A stretch of 64,000 bases of DNA, taken from Cladophialophora immunda. Taxonomy: Eukaryota; Ascomycota; Eurotiomycetes; Chaetothyriales; Herpotrichiellaceae. The notes beneath the pieces were generated by a model, which did not search any database, had not been told where the DNA came from, and saw nothing but the letters and a program-made list of their open reading frames with translations. Below are positions 52,471-61,718 of the stretch, one piece after another (the stretch's first letter is position 1; each line of letters opens with the position of its first letter). The stretch spans positions 2,930,777 through 2,994,776 of the forward strand of contig NW_015622545.1 of the NCBI RefSeq assembly GCF_000835495.1, in the 5' to 3' direction. The position numbers and the translations under genes are program-made.

Positions 52471-54705
52471 AGATGACCACACTAGTGCACTGGCTTGACG
52501 GTATATGCCCGATACATCTGAGCAGTCGCAGCATCCAGTTACGCACTTCTTGTCCGCGACAACCCACCAGCATCAGCTGAGACCTAATTCCTTCTGCGTC
52601 ACACGAGAGATACCACGTGCTCTCTCCGCGGGAAAACCGCACGCAAGAAAGATGAGTCCCACCGAAAAAGTCAGTGGAGGAGCCTGCAGAGCAGTGGGTG
52701 GAGAATCGAGCATTTCCAGAGGAAGAGGCTTTCTTAAATACTCCGGCCTTCAGCCCTACCATAATCAGAATGACCGTGCATTGTTCAATCCGTCCACGCA
52801 CATCGTGTGTGCCGATGACGGTGAGGCTTTGGATTCAGGCAATCAGGATGCAGAAGTCGATTGCACTAGGCTGTGTCGCGACTGGGCCGGATGCAGGAGG
52901 ACTGAAAAAAGGCTTATGGTTGATGGTAGGAAAGGCCGGTTTGGCCAGCAAATGTGGCCCGCTCAGCCCAACTCTGGGATGGACAAGGGGCGCCAGGGCG
53001 GAAGATGGTGGACTCAGGGGGGTTTTGGCTCTACCTACTCGTAAGACTGGGGTGTGGGATTGGTCTAGGTGATGGTGGCTATGGTGTCGCGGCCGATCCA
53101 TGTCGACTTGTGCTGCAGCTCCCTCAAAGTGTCGGATTTTGGCCGGGGCCCGGGCTGAAAGATAGATGCTCTATCGTGCCATGACAATAGTCTTCGTAAG
53201 GACAAAACCTTGGAAGGTTCTTCCAAACCACTCCGGAACTTTTGGCTAAACTTGTTACGTATCGCAATCCCCGTTGACACTGTTTTGAGTTTCCCCTTGC
53301 TGACGATACGGTAGCCTGAAGCTTGGAGATACTCTCAGTCGCGATTGTGATAATAGTGGCCACTAATTGATGGCTTCTTGCAATAAAACCCTGCCTTTGT
53401 GCAGAGCATTGCCGTGTGGTCGATGCCTCAGGCTGATCTGCTTGAGTTGATGTCTTCTCCTCTGCCATATCGCCAATGGCGTTAAGCCGTACCGTCCTGA
53501 AGTGGCCCTGACGGGGAGTACGAGGCAGTAACTTCTGGGTTGATGAGTAGTCTTCTCCATCCTGAGGTTGGCAGGTGAATAACAGCGTGCTTCAAGGTAG
53601 GACCAGGTATGAAAAATTATCAGGAGGACTTGAGGACTTATCTTTAGTCGCGGATCAAAGGAACCTTTTCTCTCAGACTCCGTCATGCATTCTAGAAGAA
53701 TTCGACAGTTCTTCCCGCTACCCGCTGGAGCAAACCCTGATCTGGAAGCGCAGGATACCGTGATGGAAAGGCCCGTCTTAGCGAGGCAAAGGAAGATTGG
53801 TGGTTGGTTCGGGTGTGCGTCTGCGAGTGATGGGAGGATCTGGCCTTCAGGGATTACTGTGGCCCTCCAACGAGAGTGCCCCGTGGGATTCTGGGGGTGG
53901 CTGTTCAAAGCTTCTGTCGTTAGGTAAGTGAACTGTTCATCTTTCTGCTGGTCGCACCAACTTAGCCACAATGATGAACCGCCTCCCGCGGCTCGTCTGC
54001 GTTGATTCGGTCCTGCAATGGGCATGTTTGAGGCAAACACAAAAGGTGACGGAAGATGCGATTGCAATTGCCTTGTTGAATCATCGAAGCAGCTCGTTGC
54101 CGCACCACGCGCGGCCAGACACCAGGAGTGAGCTCGGAATTCTAGATGAGCCTAGGATTTACTCTCACTGTGAACTGGGGAGGGTTTTGTCGGGGGCTGG
54201 CCCTCATCAGCAGCCCCTCTTCTTTTGAGGGCGCCGCAGGGTTGGGTGTGGGGTCTCTCGCTTTCTCTCTTTCTCACGGGCGCACCACCTACTGCATGCA
54301 GTGGGCCGAAGCGCCCACCAGCCTCATGACGCAAGCCCAGTGAGGTCACTCCCGCCAGGTACAAGTTACGAGGTCCCTACCGTTTCGGCGACTAATATTA
54401 ATGCTCTAGGAAGCATTACTCTGTTGCCCGATTCAATCTGCGTCAAGTACCCAAGCCCCCTCGTTCGTCTCCTTTTCCATCTTGCCTCCCAATTGCCGTG
54501 GTTATGGCCTAAGCTATGCCAATCCCATCGTTATACCCTACTTGACGGAGGTTGGCCGCCAGGATTTCTAGGTCAAGAAAGTTCAATATTGATGGCTGCA
54601 CCCATTCGTTGCGTCCACTACAAATTACACCCACGGCACCTCCCGACGGTCACTATGCCTTGCAGGCCCGTTTGAGTCACTGTGAAGGCCGTCGCAACAC
54701 CTCAG
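52471..54705. other. Intergenic, no supported gene
   Basis: 2.2 kb upstream of the sterol glucosyltransferase. A 114-codon minus ORF (53468-53124, MAEEKTSTQAD...) and several overlapping ones lack domains. The last 400 bp are CT-rich and may hold promoter and 5' UTR. Confidence 0.4.
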
Positions 54706-57700
54706 ATGGCCCAGATGCTCGCGCCTTTGGCATCCTCCGCTGTCGACCACGAGACCAGCCCTACTTTTGACCCTCCTCCCACTTCATTTCCCTACCCCAA
54801 ACGACCGAGATCAGAGGACGATTCTCGCGAATGCTCAGACACTACACTCCACAGTGTATTGCATGCACAGGATTCAGTGAATGCCAATGAGCCGGAACAA
54901 GACCATGAACAGAACGGCAGCGTCGAAAGGCCACGCCTTGCTTCGCGTAAGTTCGAGACCGAAATTGTTCGCCCTATGTTCTCCAGGACACCGGCACCCG
55001 TCAGACGGCACCGGTCAACGGTGAACTACCCTATTCTACAAAGCGCTGAATCTCGAACTTCCTCGAGCGATTCGGACACGTCGACCTTATCGGATGAAGA
55101 CAACCTAGCTGGTTTGCAAAGAGCACAGACACAACCCGCTCACAATGCGCTGTCCAAATCCCAACTCAATCGAGTGCGGAAACACCAGAGGCCATCACAT
55201 CTCAAGGTGGGAAATGAATTCTTTCAGTCGGAAGGGAGAATTGCCAGAGACGGAAGGTTGAACATCTCAGTCAATGAAACGACTCAGACAGGCTACCTTG
55301 CCAAAGCGCTGGGCGCAACCATCCGACACCAGCTCGGTCCTGACTACCAAGAGGAGGCGAAACTGGCGGACCAAGCCAAGGCCGATTTCCTCAGAGACAA
55401 ACACAACCTTGTCATTCCTTCAATGAACATAGTGATCATGGTTATTGGGAGTCGTGGCGACATCCAGCCTTTTCTGAAAATCGGGAAGATCTTGAGGGAC
55501 AAGTATAACCACAGAGTAAGGATTGCCTCGCACCCAACTTTCAAGCAATTCGTCGAGAAGGAGGTCGGTCTCGAATTCTTTTCCGTGGGTGGGGATCCTT
55601 CAGAATTGATGGCATTCATGGTGAAAAATCCCGGGTTGATTCCGTCCCTTGAGGCTGTCAAGTCTGGAGAGATAGGAAAAAGGCGTGAGTCGATGTATCA
55701 AATGTTCCAAGGATTTTGGAGGGCATGCATCAATGCCACCGACGACGAAACGGACATCGCCAACCTGGAGATGATGCGCTCGAAACCGCCTTTTGTGGCG
55801 GATGCTATCATTGCCAATCCGCCCTCCTTTGCACACTATCATTGCGCGGAGAAGCTGAGTATTCCTCTGCACTTGGTATTCACCTTTCCTTATTCCCCCA
55901 CGCAAGCGTTTCCTCATCCCTTGGCCAACATCAAGGCATCAAACGTTGATCAGAGGTATACAAACTTCATGAGCTATCCCTTGGTCGATTTGATGACCTG
56001 GCAGGGACTGGGCGACTTGATCAACCGATTCCGTGTCCAAACTCTAGGTTTGGAGCCTGTCTCGACTCTATGGGCTCCTGGCCAGCTCTCTCGTCTCAAG
56101 GTTCCGATAACATATCTTTGGTCACCAGGCCTGGTTCCGAAGCCTCGTGACTGGGGCCCAGAGATTGACATCGCAGGCTACGTCTTCCTGGATCTGGCGA
56201 CATCTTATAATCCTCCAGAAGACCTAACTAAATTCCTGGAGAGGTCAGACAAGCGCCCCATTGTCTACATAGGCTTCGGGTCGATTTCGGGGATTAGCGA
56301 CCCGGTAGCATTCACCAAGATGGTGTTCGAAGCCGTCGAGAAGGTTGGCGTTCGTGCTGTGGTTAGTAGGGGATGGGGAGGTATGGGTGATGGAATGGAA
56401 AAGCCCGATGGTATCTTCCTGATTGACAACGTGCCCCACGACTGGCTCTTCCCTCGCGTCGATGCAGTGGTTCACCATGGTGGTGCTGGAACCACAGCTG
56501 CAGGACTGAGATTTGGCAAGCCAACAATGATTGTCCCCTTCTTTGGAGACCAGCCATTCTGGAGCGCAATGGTCGCAAGGGCAGGAGCTGGTGCCAAAGA
56601 TGCGCTTCCCCTCAAGAAACTCGACAGCGACAAGTTTGCCGAGGGCATCCGCCAGTGCCTTGAACCCGAGGCCAAAGCCAAAGCGCAAGCCATCGCGAAA
56701 AGTATTGAGGAGGAAGGTGATGGTGCAGAGAACGCTGTGGACTCTTTTCATCGACACCTGGATCTCGATGGTCCACATTCATTGCGTTGCGGCATCTTTC
56801 CAGACCATGTCGCTGTTTGGGAGGCCAGGCATACAAGCACGCGATTGTCGGCACTAGCAGCAGACCTACTGGTGGAAAGTAAACAGATCCACTGGTCGGA
56901 CTTGGAGTTAGCCAAAAACCATGAGTGGACCGACTTTCAAGGACCTGGGGAGCCGATTACGGGCGCGGGCGGTGTGCTCGTTCAAGCCTTCCAAGAGGCA
57001 TGTCATGGGCTTATGACGATGCATGAGACGGCAAAACGAGACATCAAGCATTACGAGAAGCGCAGAAGGAGACAAAATCAGAAGTCAGCGATCGAGGGAC
57101 TGATCCTACCTGGACGGATTGCAATGGCCACACGCGGCACCTCTGTCGACGAGCAGAGGAAAGAACACGCGAAAATCATGCGCCAAGTCAATTTCCACGG
57201 CGAGGCAGAGCCAGTGAAGTTGCCCTTTGGTCAATCCAGTCTCAACAATGACGCCGGTGGGTACGCCCCCAAGCTGTCTAGGACCACGACGATGAGTTCA
57301 GATCGGACTTCCCCAATGGTGGTGATCTTGAAAGACGTTGGGAGGGGGATTGGTCACTCTAGCAAAGCCATCGCGGCACTGCCCTTGCAAATGTGGAATG
57401 CCCTTGCTCTTGGATTTCACAACGCACCCCGGTTGTATGGTGACAAGACCGTCCGGCCTTCTCCCCAAGGTATCAATGGATTTCGCACGGGACTGAGGGT
57501 CGCGGGCAAAGAGTTTTGGCTCGGGATCTACGACGGGGTGACGGGCGTCGTGCGGATTCCATACCTCGAAGTGCAGGAGGATGGCCTGTCTGCTTTGCCC
57601 AAAAGTGTTGCGCGAGGCATCGGCGGGTTGGTGTTGAAACCCGTTTCCGGGGTGCTCGGACTAGGGGCGTATACCGCGAAAGGAGTGCACAATAGTGTTC

Positions 57701-57975
57701 GGCGACGAGTACGAGACACCCAAAAGACAGAACGATGGATCCGACAGGCGAGGGTCGCGCAAGGGCACAGAGAAGCTCAAAGGTTGCAGGAACGGCGAAC
57801 AAACAGTGGCTCGGAGTCGCCTCAAGCACACTGTCCCATGCTGCCCGACCTTGCAGAGGCTCGCAAGCACGCACTGCACCTGTGGACAACATACGAGAAG
57901 GACAAGGTGGCAGAGGAACGAGAAAAAGAAAAGCGACTCCTTCTGCTAAACAAGACGCGTGGTGGAAATACTTGA
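54706..57975 (+). CDS. UGT80-type sterol 3-beta-glucosyltransferase with VPS13-like tail
   Basis: The enzyme transfers glucose from UDP-glucose to sterols such as ergosterol. One exon gives 1089 residues from ATG 54706; the frame reads back to a GTG at 54682, which is not used. Residues 1-190 are disordered and Ser/Glu-rich. The glycosyltransferase N-domain begins IVIMVIGSRGDIQPFLKIG (the UGT80 signature). The donor-binding C-domain has IGFGSISG, then DNVPHDWLFPRVDAVVHHGGAGTTAAGLRFGKP, then FFGDQPFWS. Unlike Atg26, no PH or GRAM domain precedes the catalytic core. The last 250 residues contain LGIYDGVTGVVRIPYLE, then GIGGLVLKPVSGVLGL, which resembles the C-terminal repeats of VPS13 and ATG2 lipid-transfer proteins. 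That similarity is by eye. The C-terminus is charged and coiled-coil-like. Confidence 0.9.
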   Translation: MAQMLAPLASSAVDHETSPTFDPPPTSFPYPKRPRSEDDSRECSDTTLHSVLHAQDSVNANEPEQDHEQNGSVERPRLASRKFETEIVRPMFSRTPAPVRRHRSTVNYPILQSAESRTSSSDSDTSTLSDEDNLAGLQRAQTQPAHNALSKSQLNRVRKHQRPSHLKVGNEFFQSEGRIARDGRLNISVNETTQTGYLAKALGATIRHQLGPDYQEEAKLADQAKADFLRDKHNLVIPSMNIVIMVIGSRGDIQPFLKIGKILRDKYNHRVRIASHPTFKQFVEKEVGLEFFSVGGDPSELMAFMVKNPGLIPSLEAVKSGEIGKRRESMYQMFQGFWRACINATDDETDIANLEMMRSKPPFVADAIIANPPSFAHYHCAEKLSIPLHLVFTFPYSPTQAFPHPLANIKASNVDQRYTNFMSYPLVDLMTWQGLGDLINRFRVQTLGLEPVSTLWAPGQLSRLKVPITYLWSPGLVPKPRDWGPEIDIAGYVFLDLATSYNPPEDLTKFLERSDKRPIVYIGFGSISGISDPVAFTKMVFEAVEKVGVRAVVSRGWGGMGDGMEKPDGIFLIDNVPHDWLFPRVDAVVHHGGAGTTAAGLRFGKPTMIVPFFGDQPFWSAMVARAGAGAKDALPLKKLDSDKFAEGIRQCLEPEAKAKAQAIAKSIEEEGDGAENAVDSFHRHLDLDGPHSLRCGIFPDHVAVWEARHTSTRLSALAADLLVESKQIHWSDLELAKNHEWTDFQGPGEPITGAGGVLVQAFQEACHGLMTMHETAKRDIKHYEKRRRRQNQKSAIEGLILPGRIAMATRGTSVDEQRKEHAKIMRQVNFHGEAEPVKLPFGQSSLNNDAGGYAPKLSRTTTMSSDRTSPMVVILKDVGRGIGHSSKAIAALPLQMWNALALGFHNAPRLYGDKTVRPSPQGINGFRTGLRVAGKEFWLGIYDGVTGVVRIPYLEVQEDGLSALPKSVARGIGGLVLKPVSGVLGLGAYTAKGVHNSVRRRVRDTQKTERWIRQARVAQGHREAQRLQERRTNSGSESPQAHCPMLPDLAEARKHALHLWTTYEKDKVAEEREKEKRLLLLNKTRGGNT

Positions 57976-59847
57976 TGGGCACATGCTCAAGGTGGACTTG
58001 CACCATGCTTCCCACTGCCCAAGCGACACGCTCTTCCAGCCCCTCCTCGGTTCAAAGTCCCTGACGATCCAAAACCTCATTATGTCATTTACGTGATTGT
58101 TCAATTGCCGGTCATTCACCAATCAGGTGTCGGCGATAAGCTGCGGAACAGGCGATGCGGGGAGACGGAAAGAAGAGAAGATGGAGGGGCTGCATGCGGG
58201 CGTAACGCCACAAATCATGGCTTCGGATAGTGGGAGTTGCGTTCTTTTTGTTGCTGGCTTGACGATACCCCATTCTGTTAGATGGTTTTGTTTTGTTCAT
58301 GCCACGGCCAGGTCATTAGAGGGACGGGGGACAGGACCTACACGTACACCTCGCTTAGAAGAACAAAATGAGCAAAGAGACGTAGGCCCTGACTTGGAGA
58401 AGGTGTTGGCGGGAGGAAAAATTTTTTTCCAGACAGGCGGTAGGAGCTGGATTGGGTACCCGAAGTGCTTTGGTGTTGGCTGCTGCAAGGTACAGGGAGC
58501 CCAGAACCTAAGGCGCGAGAAAAGGAACCAAGTAATACATGGCTAGTAATTCTTACAACTCTGGTCGGATGACAAGGACAAACCAGACGGCAGCCCGTTT
58601 TCCTGCAAGTCACCAGATGGCTCGTGTTGCGTGTTTTTGTCGCTGCACACCCCGAACGGCAAAGACGCCTGAGGATGGATTTCCCACAGGTCGTCGCAGT
58701 TGGGAAGCACGGCCACCAACGGGCCTCTCGGGTTGATGATAATGCGACACCGTCAGCAGCCCACGGGCGGTTCATGCGAAAAGGCGGAGAGTCGATTCAG
58801 GGTGGAGATGACTGCTTGCTCGAGAGCTGCTCACTCGTCTCGCTCGCCTCCGCAGCAACTGGGAGCTGGATCTGGAATGTCTCGTGCTACCTGAAGCCCG
58901 AGACAAAGGAGGAAATGGGGAAGAATTGGCATCTGAGTCGGATTCCTTGGTCTTGCTGACAGTCCAACCTAGATGCTGGGCGGTCACAGTCGTGATGACT
59001 GCGCCTTGAGGGCTGCTCGTCATCGTCGCTCAGAGGCGCAGTGAGTGACATCGACGCCTGCGTCTGTGCTACGCAGGTCTACGCAAGGAGGTTGGCGATT
59101 GCGTGAAGGGTATCCGATCGATTTTTTCCTTATCTCGAGCTTCTCTGTAGCTAGCAGACTAGAGCCAATTTCTTCCAACCCTCAGTGGACGGGAGGATCA
59201 GAAGATGCGAGCAGCTCCAGTAGAGCAGAAGTGTCTCCCCCTCATCTCCCATCCCTACTCTACATCATCTAGCTAGGTAGTGAGCCATGGAAGGGTGGTG
59301 ATCAAGGGCTGGACCCTTTGGACTCAGACTGGCTCCGGGTCGAAGCCTGGGATTTTCCCAACTGTTCAAGCTGACGAGTTTAGCAACGTGCCCGGCTGCA
59401 ACATGAGTGGCTCGTGGCTCGTGGTCGTATCAGCTCGGCTCGTCATGGGCGACCAGTGGTGAGAGGCCCAATGCCACTGGCCTTTTTGGTGGGGGAGGCG
59501 CAAGCGGGCATGCCCAAAGCCCCCCGAACAAAGGCCCCTCCCACCCCCCCAAACTGCGAAGCTGCTGCAGGTGGCAGGCTACATGCCGCAGGCTGGCCCA
59601 GGGTGCAAAGCAAGCCATACGCCATGCGGCAATACCATGGCTCTTTGTGACATTTATTTATTTGCTTGCTTCTTCTTTGTCCTCCCTGTTATCGCTCCTC
59701 CTCCTTCACTTTCCAACATCCTTTCTCCTCCTCCTCGTCCTCCCTCCTTGTTCACTCTTCAAACTACAATCACCAAGAACTTTTTGTTCTCCTCTCCTCC
59801 CTCTATACCCACATTGTTCAGTCGGATCACTTACTCGTCTATCCACC
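57976..59847. promoter_or_regulatory. Intergenic, includes the glutamine synthetase promoter
   Basis: Long region without a recognisable gene. The final 160 bp (about 59685-59845) are strongly pyrimidine-rich on the plus strand (TCCTCCTTCACTTTCC, CTCCTCCTCCTCGTCC), typical of core promoters of highly expressed ascomycete genes. A TAGCTAGGTAG motif lies at about 59270. Confidence 0.5.
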
Positions 59848-61718
59848 ATGGTGAGTCCCCCACCGTGCTTGCGGCGAGAGCCTCACCACATCAACTGGCA
59901 TGTCTCATACGGACTGACACTCTCTTCTAGGCTGGCGACGGTGAATCTACCATTGTTTCCAATGCCGCCAACGTGAGTTTCCCTCACTGCGCTCCTCCGT
60001 CTACCCTCCTCCCCGCCCTGCGCCCAATGCGCCAAACGCCATCGATCAACCGAATAATCACTGACCTCTCTTACAGTTGGCCAAATACATGAAATTGGAC
60101 CAGAAAGGCAAGGTTCTCGCCGAGTACATCTGGATTGATGGATCCAACGGCCTTCGCAACAAGACAAAGGTAAGCACATCGTTGTCGATATTTTTGTCTC
60201 ACTGTGCCTCGATGCCTCCATCTGGTATTTCGACACGAGACCTGCCATTGCCACGCCGGGCGCGCTCTCTCACCAAATCCCGCCAAAAACCCAAAAAGTC
60301 CCGAAACGAGAACGCGGCTGCTACTGTTCTGTGGGTAAGGGTGCACCGCCGGGCTGGGAGACCCCACGTTGGGAAACCTGGTTGTGGCGGCGTCACACTC
60401 TAAATGGGCGTGGCTTATCCACCACCGCCCTCGACCCCTCCGAGGCTGCGCCGCCCACCTGAATTACCACACGCCAATCGCCATCCACCCGATCTCGGCT
60501 TCTTCTAAGGCGACGTCAAACCACCCTTTTACCCGCGCCATAGACAGCGCGCATTCACACGGCTCCACCGGAGAATTGACACATCGAAATCCGTGGTGAC
60601 TTGCAGAAATGACCACAGGCTGACTTGAAACATCCAGACCCTGAGTGAAGCCCCTAAGAGCGTCGACGATCTTCCCGAATGGAACTTTGACGGCTCATCC
60701 ACCGGCCAGGCTCCGGGCGACAACTCTGATGTCTACATCCGACCCGTGGCCATGTATCCCGACCCAATCCGTCTAGGCGAAAACATCCTGGTTATGTGCG
60801 AGACTTGGGATCCCGATGGAACGCCCAACAAGTTCAACTATCGCCACGAGGCAGCGAGGTTAATGGAGGCCAACGCCAAGCATAAGGTCTGGTTTGGGTT
60901 AGAGCAAGAATACACCCTCTTGGCGGCCGACGGCTGGCCGTACGGCTGGCCCAAGGGTGGATTTCCTGGTCCCCAGGGCCCATACTACTGCGGCGTTGGC
61001 ACTGGCCGTGTCTACTGCCGTGATATTGTGGAGGCACACCACAAGGCGTGCATGTACGCTGGTATCAATATCTCCGGTACCAATGCCGAGGTGATGCCCG
61101 CTCAATGGGAGTACCAGGTTGGTCCTTGTGAAGGCATTGACTGTGAGTTGCACGCATCGGTCTGGACTATCGCGAGAACAATGAGCTAACAGGATGTACA
61201 GTGGGTGACGAACTCTGGGTCTCCCGATGGCTCCTCCACCGTATCGCTGAAGAATTCGGCGCCAAAGTCTCGTTCCAACCCAAGCCTATCCCTGGCGACT
61301 GGAATGGAGCTGGTCTTCACACCAATGTGTCGTCTAAGGAAATGCGTGAAGAAGGTGGCATGAAATTCATTGAAGAGGCAATGAAGAAGCTCGAGAAGCG
61401 CCACGTGGAGCATATCAAGGTCTACGGTGAAGACAACCACCTGCGTATGACTGGCGCACACGAAACTTCCAGCATTGATAAGTTCACCTGGGGTGTTGCC
61501 GACCGAGGATCGTCCGTCCGCATTCCCCGAGCCTGCGCCCGAGAGGGCAAGGGCTACTTTGAGGACCGACGGCCAGCATCCAACGCTGACCCATACCGTA
61601 AGTCTCAAACGCTTTGCAGGTCCATCATCGTTGAGCGCATCGCTAATCTATTTGTGCTACAGAGGTGACGGGAATGATCGTTGAAACCTTGTACGGCTCT
61701 TTGCCCGCCGAAAAATGA
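59848..61718 (+). CDS. GLN1: Glutamine synthetase
   Basis: It makes glutamine from glutamate, ammonia and ATP and is central to nitrogen assimilation in the cytosol. Six coding exons: 59848-59850 (the ATG alone), 59931-59972, 60077-60169, 60638-61142, 61202-61597 and 61663-61718, giving 364 residues. Intron 3 is 468 bp, far longer than others here. The beta-grasp N-domain has [15 protein letters not shown], then [11 protein letters not shown]. Catalytic-domain hallmarks include GLEQEYTLL, then [17 protein letters not shown], then [12 protein letters not shown], then [10 protein letters not shown], and ends GSLPAEK. This is the GSII type of eukaryotes. All phases match. The start just before [11 protein letters not shown] is supported by the CACCATGG context. 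Confidence 0.96.

Noticed and set aside
52343..53044. Overlapping ORFs of 150-180 codons on both strands
   Set aside because: They overlap each other and the small gene at 52096, with no domain or splice pattern.
54682..54705. Sterol glucosyltransferase start at 54682
   Set aside because: The codon is GTG; the first ATG in frame is 54706.
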